In this document: positions 27,170 to 43,000 of the stretch, in pieces | How the letters are laid out: each line of letters begins with the position of its first letter | Numbering within the stretch: the stretch's first letter is position 1 | Origin: Typha latifolia | Taxonomy: Eukaryota > Streptophyta > Magnoliopsida > Poales > Typhaceae | Reading direction: 5' to 3' | NCBI GenBank assembly: GCA_019914945.1 | Contig: CM034103.1 | Location: forward strand, 372,001 to 436,000 | DNA length: 64,000 nucleotides | Notes under the pieces: model-generated | Databases searched by the model: none | Seen by the model: the letters and a program-made list of their open reading frames with translations, nothing else | Told to the model about the DNA's origin: nothing | Made by a program: the position numbers and the translations under genes

Positions 27170-28726
27170 CTCCGCAAACCCTAAGGCAAAGAAACACTAA
27201 ATCTATGGAAAGAAACGAATCGGAAACCCCTTAGTTTCGGAATCGGATCGAAGAAACCCTAACGGATAGATCGCAAGAGAATAATCCGAAGAGAGAGATA
27301 GGGAAAGAAAGAGAAGGGAGAAGGTAGAGAAGGAGGTGGAAGAAGGTATTTGTAGAAGGGAATGGAAATCGGAAAGGGGAAGAGGAAGACGAAGGCAGAG
27401 GGGATAAGAAAAGGGATTAATCCATTTGTTGGGGTTGTAAAAGGAAATGCATTTCCTCGCTTCGATTGGTCGGCGGTTGGACTCTTCGGATTGACCCAAA
27501 GACTACGCTTCTCTCAGATGGGCACGTGGATGGACGAGATTGATCGTACAGCAGTGGTCGGTATCTCGGATATGCTCAGGAATAAATCGGCGCGTCGAAA
27601 TCGGGCGATCTCCGCACTATTCTGGAAGTTGCCTACAATCTCAAATGCATAAATTTACTACATCCGCTCACAGGAGATTCCTGCAGTGGAGTTTGCACAC
27701 AATCGGCATCCTCTATTTTCCAAGAACGGTAAGTGGATCACGTGACGAGCGTCTGACGTTACAAAATTAGTAACTTTTGAGATTTTTTTCTTTTGACCAA
27801 ACTTACTCTATTTTAAAATTTATTTATCAAAATACACGACACATAAACTTAAATATCAAAAAAGATATATTTTACGATAGCCTTAATTTAAAGGCTTAAC
27901 TATTAAGCGTTTTAGTAAAATTTATCTAAAATATATCAATAAAAAGGCGGATAAAATTAACCTTTTTATTTTAAAAAAAACATACTAATCTTATTAGCAT
28001 TTTAAGTAAAATATTTAAAAATTAAGTAGATAAATAAATTAAAAAATAGTTCTATCCACAACTCAACTTTTGAAGAAATTTTGTCAAAGTGCTGTCATTA
28101 TATAATAACTTCTAATCTCATATCTCTCGATTTTTAATTAGGGATTGATTCTGAAACGTTAGGTAGTAATGAGATCTCCAGTTATTTATTTACTACCATG
28201 AAAAAAATAATAAGCAACCTTTGGCCGCCAAGAGATTATAGTGTGATTAAGTTTATCCCCTAATGGATCGAACGTAGGTACGTACATCCGGTCCGTTTGG
28301 ATCTAAATGAACTAATTAGCTATTCCACTTTCAAACTAGTTGAATACTTGAATATTTCTTGGCACTACTCACTGTCACACCACATCTAAAATATGGTAAT
28401 TTTGTTAATTTCTCTATGAACTTAATCCAAAATCTATTTTTCCACATACAGCGCTGATATTTCAAAGAAGCAACTCCTCTGCTTCTTTTTTCCACATCAA
28501 TCCTTTGACATTCAAAGAAAACTAATTCAGTCAACATACAACAGCACTTGATTTAAAAGCTCATGTTTTACTTGGGAATTTATACAAAAATTGCGGGTTG
28601 ACATAGAATGGATATGAGTGTTCTCGGTAGCTGTAAAAATAATATTTTATTTGATAAATCATGAGTTTATAGGCCAAAGTAGTATTGCATATATCTAGAG
28701 TTGCGGTAGTATTTGTTCATTGCCAA
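27170..28726. other. Divergent promoter region between DUF789 and receptor kinase 1
   Basis: The left part (27170-27500) is GA/CT-rich leader of the DUF789 gene. The rest, particularly 27770-28200, is AT-rich without recognisable gene or repeat structure. Promoters for both flanking genes must lie here, but no individual element can be assigned. Confidence 0.5.
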
Positions 28727-31700
28727 ATGAATCCAAAGCTTCTTCTTCTCTTCCTCTTTCTTCTCTATCTCTATCTATCGTTCCTCTCTACTTGTTCATC
28801 TAAAACCAACTCCTACGACCGCTACCGGAGCTGCGCTCCGACCCCTTACTCCTGCGGAGACGTCAGCTTCACCCTCGACTACCCTTTCCAGATCGCCGGC
28901 GCCCGGCCCGAGTACTGCGGCCACCCGAGCTTCCACCTTACATGCTACGGCTCCGTTATCCTAACCATCACCATGAACGGCGTCGAGTACCAAGTGACCG
29001 AAATCGACGACGCTGACTACCTCCTCACCGTCGTCGACCGGTCCTTCCTCGGCCATACGTGCCCCCACCAGTTCCACAACAACACCATCGACACCTCGCT
29101 GCTCGAGTTCACCGACGACGACGCCGGCGTCGCCGTGTACTTCAACTGCATGGATCCGTCGTCGCTAGCCGGGTTCTATGAGATCTCGTGCCTGTCGGAT
29201 CATGTGCTCGAGTATCCATCGTTTTATACGACTTACAATGATAGCTTCAAGTTGGTTTCAAACGGAAACTGCAGCTCGGTGTCGGTGGTGTGGCTGCCGC
29301 GCACGGCGGTGGAATCGGCGGAGGGGAATTTTAGCATCATTGGAGCGGCGTTGAGCGAGGGGTTCACGGTGAGGTGGACGGTGGGAGGGAAGTGGTGCAG
29401 CGACTGCGTTAATTCTGGTGGTTACTGTGGGTATAACCCCAGCTCTCCTTATCATCCCATATGCATCTGCCCCAATGGATCAAATCGAAGAACATGCAAT
29501 CCAGGTACGTTCATAAACGATCGACGTTTCCACTTCTTAGTATTCCTTGATCTCAATTACGGTAAAGAGCTAGACGTTTGTTTGTGTTTTTCCCCATCCT
29601 TAATCCCTTTTACTAAGCCAAGCTGTTTAATTTGGACAATAGTATTGTTAAAAATTGGCTCAAATTCAGTTTTCAGCAAAAATTCAGCAGTGTTTAACAT
29701 TTCTGTGCCGCGCGTTCGAACGGGCCCTGAGGGCGTTCGAACGCGGGCTCAGACAGAGAGCAGTCTGTGAAGCAAGCATTCGAACGGCCCCAGCCGCGTT
29801 CGAACACGAGCCAACCCGAGAGCAGCTGTTTCTGCAGGCGTTCGAACGGCCCCCTCCCGCGTTCGAACGCCCCTTCAGTTTTGTTGTATTAACATTGGGT
29901 GCGTTCGAACGCGCCCCCGAGGGCGTTCGAACGCGACCCTGAAAACCCCCTTTTCTGAACCTGACTATAAATACTAAAGTGGGGTTTTAGGGCTTAGTAG
30001 TTGGAAGAACATTAATGAGGGTTGAGCCACCATTGTATTGAGAGTGATTAGATTTGTTAAACTCTTTGTAAGTGGGGGATTTGTATAGTAAAGAAGATTG
30101 CTCCGCCCGTGGACGTAGGCACATCGTCGAACCACGTAAATCTTGTCTCTCTCTCCCTATTGTCTCCATTATTTGGCTTTGTTGGTGCTTGCATATTTTA
30201 AAGTGTTAATCCGTGATTAGAACTAGCTTAGGGCTTTTCTAAAACTATTAACATCCTTTTTAGAGTATTTGTATGCTTTGCATTGGGTGTTCTTTCTCTA
30301 TTCCCATTTGAAGATATTTGGGGGTGAAGGTCTTGCTTCCGTATCCTTCACCCATTTGGGACATTTGCACTAGCAAGTATTTGATCTTATCCATAAAAGA
30401 GTTTGACATCTCTGTCAAGCTCGTCAAAGCGCACGGGACGACTTTGGTCACATTTTATGTCTTATCTAGTGGCTCGTGGTCTTAGTGGAGCTTCAAAAGT
30501 CTCCACCCAAATGATTCAGCATTCAGCAAGCATTTAATTAATGCCTTGGTTAGGAAAACAAGCAATAACTCATCAATGTTTATTATTGATAGAGATCCCA
30601 TAGATTTATCATAAGCTAAACATAAGGAATAAGCCCCAATTACAAATTGCTAATTATACTATTTTTCTTATATCTATGAACCATGCATTTGCTCTACCAA
30701 ATTAAATGATTGATGTGATTTTTTGTTGAGAGAATAATTGATGTGGTCCCATCTCTTATTTATCAAGGTGATTTTGTTGGTCTACCATCTTCGAGGAGTA
30801 GCAAGTCAAATATGGGGGCCATAATAGGTAATTAATTAAAACCTCTCTGAATAATCTCTGCATTCTTTTCATTAATTTGCATATATACTTATAAAGAATC
30901 GTACGTGTGTGTGTGTGTGTGTGTTTTCTTCTTCTTAATCCTTAATTTCCAGGGATACTTGCCGGTGATGGAAGCTTAGTGCTACTACTATTCCTTTTAG
31001 TCTACGTTTTACTATGCAAGAAGCCATGGAAGAAGGCATCAGATGATGAACAAACTATAAAGAACTTTCTCCAAAACTACGGTTCCCTCTTCCCAAAGCG
31101 ATACAAGTATTCACAAGTCAAGAAAATGACCAAATCCTTCAGCCAAATCCTAGGCAAAGGTGGGTATGGCACTGTGTACAAGGGCAGTCTCCCAGACGGC
31201 CATGCAGTGGCCATCAAAATCTTGGAGGAATCCAAAGGAACGAGTGAGGATTTCATCAACGAGGTTGCAAGCATCAGTAGAACTTCCCATGTCAACGTCG
31301 TTAGTCTCCTAGGCTTCTGCTTAGAGAAATCCAAACGAGCCCTTATCTACGACTTCATGCCAAATGGATCGCTCGAGAAGTTCATTCATACAGACAGCTC
31401 TAACTCATCAGAAGCTTCACTTGGTTGGGAGAAACTCTACGAGATCGCCGTCGGCATTGCCCGAGGACTCGAGTACTTGCACCGGGGATGCAACACGCGT
31501 ATTGTGCACTTCGACATCAAGCCTCATAACATCTTGCTAGATCAAGATTTCTGTCCTAAGATCTCTGACTTCGGCCTGGCGAAGCTTTGCCGTGCAAAGG
31601 AAAGTATCGTCTCGATGCGCGGCATGCGAGGGACGCCGGGTTACATTGCACCTGAGATATTCTCGAGGCAATTTGGAGGTGCAAGTAGCAAGTCGGATAC

Positions 31701-32007
31701 TTATAGTTACGGGATGATGGTGCTCGAGATGGTTGCGGGAAAGAGAGGTGGTATGGATGCTAAGCCGCCAAGGAATAGTAGTACTACTAGTGAAGTTTAT
31801 TTTCCACAGGGTATATATGAGCATCTTGAGCAGTATGATGATGAGGTGATGAGTGAGAGTGATGAGATAGTGAAGAAGATGATATTGGTGGGGTTGTGGT
31901 GCATACAAACGATGCCTGGAGATAGGCCATCAATGAGTAGAGTGGTGGAGATGCTTGAAGGAAGTGTGAGAGATCTCAAAATGCCACCCAAGCCAAAGTT
32001 GTTTTAA
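28727..32007 (+). CDS. LRK10L: Receptor-like kinase 1: GUB_WAK/WAK-assoc ectodomain with LRK10L-2-type non-RD kinase
   Basis: Exons 28727-29504, 30768-30827 and 30953-32007 give about 630 residues. I chose the ATG at 28727 because it starts directly with a signal peptide (MNPKLLLLFLFLLYLYLSF); an in-frame ATG at 28685 would put a polar stretch in front. The Cys-rich ectodomain begins SCAPTPYSCGDVSFTLDYPF and EYCGHPSFHLTCYG (GUB_WAK_bind), and ends with the WAK-associated block (WCSDCVNSGGYCGYNPSSP). A short 20-residue linker exon follows, then a membrane segment (about 281-301) and a complete kinase: LGKGGYGTVYKG loop, catalytic VHFDIKPHN and DFGLAK. The residue before the catalytic Asp is Phe, so this is a non-RD kinase, a class often linked to immune receptors. 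Ligand unknown. Intron 1 (29505-30767) holds an LTR-like insertion. It is the first of three tandem receptors in the same orientation. Confidence 0.9.
29646..30253 (+). mobile_element. LTR-like retrotransposon segment (possible solo LTR) in intron 1 of receptor kinase 1
   Basis: The segment starts TGTTAA and ends TTAACA, as LTRs do. It contains a TATAAATA box near 29965, and then a leader with CCGTGGACGTAGGCACATCG and CGAACCACGTAAATCTTG, wording common in plant Copia LTR downstream halves. No primer-binding site, gag or pol follows, and no exact 5-bp target duplication flanks these ends, so boundaries are tentative. It lies in sense orientation to the host gene. Confidence 0.5.
29711..29935. 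repeat. Four ~63-bp units with eight CGTTCGAACG palindromes
   Basis: TTCGAA centres start at 29715, 29736, 29779, 29799, 29841, 29862, 29904 and 29926. They form four pairs with 20-22 base spacing inside a pair and 62-64 bases from pair to pair. Most copies extend to GCGTTCGAACGC. The third and fourth copies carry changes in the palindrome arm. Between pairs the spacers are only loosely similar. The block is CpG-rich, unlike the surrounding intron. Confidence 0.85.
30904..30924. repeat. (GT)n microsatellite
   Basis: A run of about ten GT units in intron 2 of receptor kinase 1, shortly before the acceptor of the kinase exon. Confidence 0.85.
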
Positions 32008-32926
32008 TTAATTGTGATATATAACTTTTAAATGTTGAAATTTTTTAGAATATCTCATTGATGATCTATCAAACTGTCTCATCCTGAGGTTAGTTTTCTC
32101 TTTCTTAGTTTTTTAGACTAATTTTTTGGAATTTGATTTCATTTAATCATGACTAACACAAAGTTATCAGCACATAATTCAGAAACACCTCCTCTGTTTC
32201 TATTTATCTGGTATTGTTGAAAATAAAGTTAATTTTAGAATAGGTATTCATCTTTATTATTATTAAAATAAAATTTATATTTCAGAAATAATTATTATTA
32301 TATTTACTTGTATTATAAAATAAGAGTGTAATAATTATTTTAATGTAATTAAAATAAAAAAATATTTTATTTTTAATGAAATTATCATAAATACTCTGTG
32401 ATTAGATATAAAATAGGTTTGATAAGATGGTTATCAAGGATAAGTTAATAATTGAAGAAATGTGTAGTATAAAATATAATTTTAATAAATAATATTTGTA
32501 TTCTAGAATGATATTATTATGATATTCACCCATTATTATAGAGTAATAAATTATATTTTAAAATAAGAAAAAAAAATCCTAAAATAAACGGAGCTAAAGC
32601 TAGTTCGATGGCAATCTCAATTACCAACTTAGAAGAACAGAAGAAAAGAATTTAATCCAGAAAAGAATTAAGTTAAATGGACTCCACATAAAAAACTAGC
32701 GATCACCGATTCACTTGATCGATTGTGGAATTTTCCAATTTGGAAAAAGCAAACGCCCATCCAATTAATAACTTGGTTAAACCTCTATACCAGCGTACCT
32801 TGCCCTCTGCTCCACGGCCATAATTATAATCCAAGTCAGCTACCCAAGTCTTACAATAGTCCTCTCCTTTCCTCTTCCATGCATTACAACACCTCCAAAT
32901 GGACAATAAAAAAAAAAAACCTCCAA
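32008..32926. other. AT-rich spacer between receptor genes 1 and 2
   Basis: A strongly AT-rich region (32200-32580) follows the stop of receptor 1. I see no gene. The upstream ATG at 32899 opens an overlapping frame ahead of the receptor-2 start. Confidence 0.5.
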
Positions 32927-35995
<3,069 letters not shown>

Positions 35996-36295
35996 ATGAT
36001 GAACAAAACGGCGCTACCTCAGCGGTGGACATCACTATGTACTTTTAATCTCCTGGAGGGTCTACAAATATCTGGTTAAGCTTACTCTAAAACTAGCTCC
36101 AAATTTAGTGCTAGGAATAATGAAGCTCCAAATTTGAAGTCCCACTATAAAATTGGAACATGGCTCTATTTATTATTTTAACTTTTTAAAAATACTAAAA
36201 TTATATAATAATTATTATATTCAATAATTTTAATTCTATTTGTATTCTTTATTAAATAATTTAGTTAGTTAAACTGAGTATATAGATTACACCAA
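35996..36295. other. Short spacer between receptors 2 and 3
   Basis: Only 300 bases, AT-rich in its right half, separate the receptor-2 stop from the receptor-3 ATG. This must hold a 3' UTR and a promoter. No clear element is visible. Confidence 0.5.
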
Positions 36296-37162
36296 ATGTA
36301 TTCACAAACTCTTCTTCTCCATCTCCTCCTCCTCCTTGTCCTCTATGTATTATCATCAATACCACTTTCTCTATCCCAAACCAACTACTACCGCTACTCA
36401 AACTGCCAACCAGTCCCCTACTCGTGTGGGAAAATTCACTTCAACCTCCAGTATCCTTTCGAACTCGACGGCTCGGACCGACCGGGCTACTGCGGCCACC
36501 CGGACTTTCACCTCACGTGCATCAACAACAACTCGACGTTGCTCATCAGCATCAACGGGCTCAGCTACCAAGTGACGCATGTCGACGTCGCGCGCCGAGC
36601 CCTCACCCTCGTTGCCGTTCTCTTCGTCGGCCAGGAGTGCCCTCAGCTGATATACGACACTACCTTCGCCTCCTCAGATTTCCAGTACACCGACGATGAC
36701 GTCAACCTCACCGTGTACTTTAACTGCACGGAGAAGCCTACGTCGGCGTCGATGTTGTATACCATCGAATGCTTGTCGGAGGTCGCCCCACACCCGTCGT
36801 ACTACGCTTTATACGAAGGGGGCGATTCGGATGCGGGGGATAAGTGCAGCTCCGTGACGGAGGTTCCGATAAACCGGACCGCGGCGGAGAAGTTAATGAA
36901 ATCGAATTCGAGCTTTGGAGATGCGTTGCGTGAGGGGTTTGAGCTCAGATGGATAATTGGAAGTGGATGGTGCGGTGCTTGTATTGAATCTGGTGGAGTT
37001 TGTGGTTACAACGCTAGCTCTCCGAGAAATCCAACTTGTTTTTGCCGATATGGGTCGTTTGGTGGATCATGTCCTGCAGGTAATAGATGGTTTTATCCAG
37101 CATAAACTACTTTATTCCGGTTCTTATTCCGCTCTCTATTCGATCTCTGCTACTAGCAGTCA
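36291..37162 (+). repeat. Duplicated ectodomain block, copy B
   Basis: This copy is near-identical to 32922-33791 and keeps an intact frame. After about 37162 it contains roughly 75 bases that copy A lacks, then similarity returns in patches, including 37345-37410 against 34080-34150. Confidence 0.95.
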
Positions 37163-37406
37163 AAAGATCACTTCGATTGGGCACTTAGATTCCACGTTTT
37201 CTTTGGTCATGACGGCTCCTTTAGTAGACAAAAGCGACTGGAGAAAGAAAGGCACGAAGAAAAGTAGCCAGTGTGTGTACTACGTTTCTTTCTGCCAAAT
37301 TCTCTCTTATCCTTTTCTTGTCGATCCTTTTTTGTGGATTCCGTTGATGACCAAGGAGTAGTGCACCTTTTCAATGTCTTATTAGTACCTTTCAGATTTA
37401 GGGAAG

Positions 37407-37486
<80 letters not shown>

Positions 37487-39193
37487 TTTATCATGGCACA
37501 GTCAGAGGACCACCAGAAGGAAAATATAAGACAGGAAATGGGGAGTAGTTGTAGCATTATTGGAGCTTTAGTGGGGGCTCCACATGTGGGTTAATTGAAC
37601 AGCAACAACTTAATGCTTATCCTTGTTATGCTGTAATTAATTATTGCATCACTTTGTAGGTCGATGATTGATTCGTTTATGCCTCTGTTTTTTTTTGTTA
37701 AGGTGATCCTGTACCATCAACGTCAAAGAAGGGGAGAGTAATAGGTAACGCAATGTTTTACATTCTACCATCTTTGATCATTTTTATTTACCAATGCATG
37801 GCATATCAATTCTTTGAATTAGGCTCAATTACTAGCTCGAGTGATTAAGATCTTGCCTGAAGATGTTAGAGATTTCAAATTCTTACAAAAATAAATTGTG
37901 CCAAGTGCGTAGGGAGTTCATATTTTGATGTAATCAAGCAGGTATCTCAGTGGCCGCAGTAGGAAGTTCATTGCTTTGCATGCTATGTTTTGTGATCTAT
38001 ATACATAAGAAGAGAGGAAAGCGTTCCCCTTCCCGGGAGTTACATCCCAGTGACGCAGAGTTGGGTAGTAACCATTACCAGACCCACGTCTTCTCCTACG
38101 ACGAGCTCGAGGAGGCCACCGACGGCTTCCATGCCTCCAAAGAACTCGGCGACGGAGGCTTCGGCACGGTCTACAGAGGTATATAAATTACTTCTAAAAC
38201 ATTGTCAAACATTGTAAGATCAAAATAGAACTCCTTTTGTTTGTAATCGTAGGGAAGCTGCGAGATGGTCGAACGGTTGCAGTGAAACGGTTGTACGAGA
38301 ACAACTACAAGCGGGTAGAGCAGTTCATGAACGAGGTGGGGATCCTCTCCCGCCTCCGCCACCAGAACCTCGTCAGCCTCTACGGCTGCACCTCCCGCCG
38401 CAGCCGCGAGCTCCTCCTCGTCTATGAGCTCATCCCCAACGGCACCGTCGCCGACCACCTCCACGGCCCCTTCTCCCTCAAGCGCGCCCTCACCTGGCCC
38501 ATCCGCATACGAATCGCCGTCGAGACCGCTGACGCCCTCGCCTACCTCCACGCCGTCGACCCCCCCATCGTCCACCGGGACATCAAGACCAACAACATCC
38601 TCCTCGACGCCAGCTTCCACGTCAAGGTCGCCGATTTCGGCTTGTCGAGGCTCTTCCCGACGAACGCCACCCACGTCTCCACGGCGCCACAGGGGACGCC
38701 GGGGTACGTTGATCCGGAGTACCACAAATGCTATCAGCTGACCGACAAGAGCGACGTCTATAGCTTCGGAGTGGTGCTAGTCGAGCTGATCTCGTCCAAG
38801 CCGGCCGTGGACATAACGAGATCGAGGGACGAGATCAACTTAGCCAACTTGGCCGTGAGGAGGATTCAAAAATGCGAGTTAGAGCAACTCGTCGATCCGG
38901 AACTCGGATATGACTCAGACTCGGCTGTAAAGAAGATGATCACCATGGTAGCAGAGCTAGCTTTCAGATGCTTGCAGCCCGATGGGGACATGAGGCCGCC
39001 TATAAGGGAAGTTCTTGAGTTGTTGAAGGGGATAGAGGAGGAGGGATATAAGGTCGAGGGCGATGAACTCGGCGACGATATTGGGGGAGAGGGAGATTGT
39101 GCGGGGTTCTCAAAGAAGACGGCGCCGTTTTCTCCGGATTCCGTTACTCATCAGTGGGAGAGTTGGACAACAACACCAAACACAAGCAAGTAG
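36296..39193 (+). CDS. LRK10L: Receptor-like kinase 3: GUB_WAK/WAK-assoc ectodomain with LRK10L-1-type RD kinase
   Basis: Exons 36296-37079, 37703-37744, 37942-38178 and 38253-39193 encode about 667 residues. The signal peptide MYSQTLLLHLLLLLVLYVLS is followed by the Cys-rich ectodomain (NCQPVPYSCGKIHFNLQYPF, YCGHPDFHLTC, WCGACIESGGVCGYNASSP), a 14-residue linker exon and a membrane segment at about 276-296. The kinase starts FSYDELEEATDGFHASKELG, with the loop LGDGGFGTVYRG, catalytic HRDIKTNN and DFGLSR. It has Arg before the catalytic Asp (RD kinase). The kinase resembles the LRK10L-1 subfamily and is unlike those of the two upstream genes. It should sit in the plasma membrane and sense cell-wall or apoplastic ligands. 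The kinase exon is very GC-rich at third positions. Intron 1 carries a long GA microsatellite. Confidence 0.93.
37406..37484. repeat. (TA)n-(GA)n compound microsatellite
   Basis: A short TA run passes directly into more than 30 GA units within intron 1 of receptor kinase 3. Such tracts are length-variable. Confidence 0.95.
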
Positions 39194-40017
39194 GAATAAT
39201 ATAATTCAGTATATACATATAATGTTTTGTGTTTTAGTTGACACACTTCAATGTGAAACCCAGGCACGTGTCGTGTCTAGTGATGTGGGTCAGTAATGGA
39301 ATCTGGAATCTTTCAATGGAAGAGATCTTTAGCAATGTCTATGGATACAGAGATAACTACAGCAATATCTTTAAAAGTCCAATTTTATGGAGATTATTAA
39401 ATTTGATAATTATTCAATATTTTGTATCAACACTAAGTAAAATATATTAGATAGTTGATGAATCAAAATTATTAAATTACTAAATAAAAAAATTCTATAA
39501 AAATTGAGTAATAGTATCGGGCCTGTGTAATTAACTCCTAGAAAATATATTCCACTTATCGAGAGCTAAACAGGATGATTAGAGATATATGTCGAATTTA
39601 CCTTTCTTTTTTTTTTTTTTTAAAAAAAAAAATCTATTATCACATAGGATTTTTCGTAAGAAATTAATAAGTGGGGATCATTTATTCCCCGAATTTCATA
39701 TGCATTAATGACATATTATAACATATTAATAGTGTCACTAGCATTAATCATGACATTCGAGAGAATGTTTAGTAAATCGTAACCTTATAATATCTACATC
39801 CCTTAAACTATGAATAAAAACAATGCAATTTAACATCTAAAATCTAACAATTTGTACCAATTGTTAGTTTATATTATTTTTTTAGAGGTGCAAGTTTTTG
39901 GATGGGAAATATTGTTACTTCTCATCGCATTAATATTTTTTCACATTCTCACTTTCCTCTCTCATATCTTGCCTTTTTTTTTTGGTTTCCATCTTCCCGG
40001 GGCTTGATCTCGAAGCT
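39194..40017. other. Spacer between receptor kinase 3 and the NAD+ carrier
   Basis: The sequence is AT-rich, with a T-run passing into an A-run near 39607-39631 that could fold back or mark a retroposon remnant. I see no gene. Confidence 0.5.
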
Positions 40018-43000
40018 ATGGCCGGCGAATCCGGGAACATATCCGCGAAAGATCTTCTCTGCAACGCTCTCGCCGGCGGCTCGGCCGGTACTCTATACTT
40101 CCTCTGCTCCTTCCACCTCCTTTGCCGGTTTAATACCTTATTTTATCTTTATTTTGTTTCAGGAGCCATCGCGGCCACCTTCGTCTGTCCTCTTGATGTG
40201 ATCAAGACGAGGTTTCAGGTCCATGGCTTGCCCGAAATGGACCCTTCCTCTCGCCACGGTGCGCTCTCATCTCCTTCCTTCTGTTCCCCTGTCATTTCTC
40301 GGATGTGTTTATGTGCTAAAGATGCATTTTTTTTAAATTTTTTATATATATATATATTCTTTCCGATAAGTTAAATAGAAGCTATAATTTTCTCTTCTTT
40401 TTGTTATTGTTGGTTGTGAGGAGAAATTGGAATGTGATTTGGTTGTTGTCAAACATGTTGTTTGTTAGAAGATCAAGTTGGTTTGTAATTTAGAACAGGA
40501 TGGAGTTCTGAGTTGGTAGAACACATCAGGCATTTCACAGAATGATATTTAGGAAACAAGGTTATAAGGATTTGAAAGCAAGGATAGTTATGCGTGTGGC
40601 ATTAGTTGTGCTGGCCATCGGCTATCCTGGTCTCTCCTATGGCAATACATGTCTTGCCAGGATGAAGAAGAGAGCTCCCTCTTCCTCCTTCACCATCAGA
40701 AGTTGTGGACAACCATGGAGAGCACCTAGAAGAGCATGGACAAGTCTGGAATGGGAGGTGGAATGGAGGCTTATAGATCTGCAATTAAGAGTCATCAGTT
40801 TCACTTATTTGTGGTAGTCAATTCGAATTTCTTAACGCTGGCAAACAAAAATAACGGATATTCAAATTTTTTTTATCTTGAAGTTTTGGAGAATTTTGAC
40901 TAACACGATTCATTATAGTGTAGATCTACATGACCTAATGTTACTGAAGGCTACCTTTTAGAACTTCTAACTTTTTTGGAAAACTTATTCTTGCCATATT
41001 TACCAAAAATTCTAGCAGTCTACTATCTCTCACCCAGTTTTAAGTGGTTTATCAGATTGGGAAGCGGTCCTCAATTTTTTGTTATGCACCGCAGAGGGCT
41101 ACGTGATACAATTTAATTAACCATTGGAAGTAGACGTTTATTTAACCCAACTTAAAGTATCCTTGTATATGTGAAGAAGCATCTAGGTAGCTATAAATAT
41201 TTTCTTGTAGAGGTAATGCAAGAACAAACATATCTGATACTTCTCATTCTACATAATTACATAAAGAACATGATGATTGATGCCTGGTTTGCTGTTTAAT
41301 ATATTTAGGTAGTGTCATTGTATCAAGCCTGCAGCAGATAGTAAAAAATGAAGGCCTTCGAGGATTGTATCGTGGTCTCACTCCAACAATTGTGGCACTA
41401 CTTCCAAATTGGGCGGTGAGTATTGTTTTGGCCTTTTATCTTCTTGCTCTCTCCAATAGCATTTACTAGTTTTTATATTTTTGCAGTTAATAACTTTTAG
41501 TCACTTTCCTACTTTGTTTGACTCTGTTGGACTTGAAAACAATTATAATTGTTCAAATATTGTAATAACGCGCAATATTATAAGGAAGTATGCTGGTGTA
41601 GTTCCTAAACTTTGCTAGTTCTAATAGAAGTCAAGAACTCACTGGGTTTGGTCTTTCAGATCTGTGGAAGGGATTGGGCAAATTTTGCAGGAGCGCCATG
41701 TTTCCTTCTTGATAATTGATTCATTCCAACTTGGGTGCATTATAGCTTGACTGTTTACTTAGGTTCATATAGTGATAGCTACAGCACATAGATTCAGATG
41801 TGCTAAGTTAAAGTTTATTAAAAATGCTAAATGGAGCTTTAGTGTAAGTCCGTAACTCATAATGATGGAGACTCTAGGTGGGGATTATTAAGTAGTTGCA
41901 CATTATTTGCATATAATCACTTTGTTGAATCTGAGTCCTTTCAATGATAGATATGATGGGCCCACGTAAGGAAGACCAGAAATAGTGTGCAAAAGAGAAG
42001 CATGGGAATATTTAGTAGGCTCCTCAAGTTCTTTAACTCGGTCAGGATTTAAGTTTCTGTCTAAATAGGTAAATGAGATGAAAATGCAGCAGTATTAGAA
42101 ACTCTATCAACTATTAGCTATTTAAGAAGACTTTTCTGTTGATTGTATAATATTAGGAGGAGCTGACTGCATAGGCAAATTAGGTATTAAGATGATCAGT
42201 TGACCACAAAGACATGCCACGTAGTTTTTGCAATATCCATAATTATTAAATCTAACTGAAATGAAACTAGTTCTGTAATATGTATGAATATTCCGAGCTA
42301 TTATTACATTCACCCATCATTTTAACGTATTCTCCACTTTATTGCAGGTTTACTTCACAGTCTATAATCAGCTAAAATTTTTTCTTCGTTCGCATGGTTA
42401 GTTTTCTTAAGCTTCCGAAAATATTAATTCATCTCTCCTTGTCAGTTGGAAATCTGTATTTGTTAATGCATGCAAACGCAGGATCCAACTTAATTAAAAT
42501 AAAAGGAGATTAGCATTTACAATCCTGGACAAGAGTTTGTATTCTGTGATCTTTTGAAAGATGACTTGGACCTTAGTCACAAATTCTCGAACTTTTTCGT
42601 GATTTTTCCTTGTCAAGTAATTCTCTATAGATAATCACTTGATCTAATCAAGTGTTATAGAAATTATCATGAATTTAGCAAAATATTGATTAATTGTTTC
42701 AACTTTTAAGAAATGTTTTGAATCAATAGTTCTTATTTGTCATTGCTGGCAATGTTCTTGTATACAATGCAACTCTTAACTCTCATAAGTATTTTCTCGT
42801 TGCTAAAATAATTATCTAACAAATCCTTAGCAATTTTTGTTTGAATTATGTGACCATTTATATAAGGACAATACAGAGAATTTATTTGTAGGTCAAACAA
42901 GTGCTAGGTTTAAATGCAAAAGAAGAATAAGCCTATCCTTTTCTTTAACTTCATATATTGTTCTACTTGGGAAAGAAATAGTGGACAATTACATGTAAAT

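Noticed and set aside
29711..29935. CRISPR-like reading of the regularly spaced repeats
   Set aside because: The repeats are short palindromes in uneven pairs within a plant intron, spacers are partly similar, and no cas genes exist.
29655..29942. Frame across the palindrome array with recurring AFER words as a repeat protein
   Set aside because: The repetition comes from the DNA palindrome. The frame has no domain and lies in an intron or LTR segment.
37207..37594. Open frames through the GA microsatellite
   Set aside because: The frames are low-complexity Arg-Glu or Ser-Leu repeats produced by the dinucleotide tract.
38171..38741. Open frames on both strands over the receptor-3 kinase exon
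   Set aside because: The true frame contains the full set of kinase motifs. The others are Ser/Pro- or Val/Glu/Gly-rich shadows of GC-rich codons.
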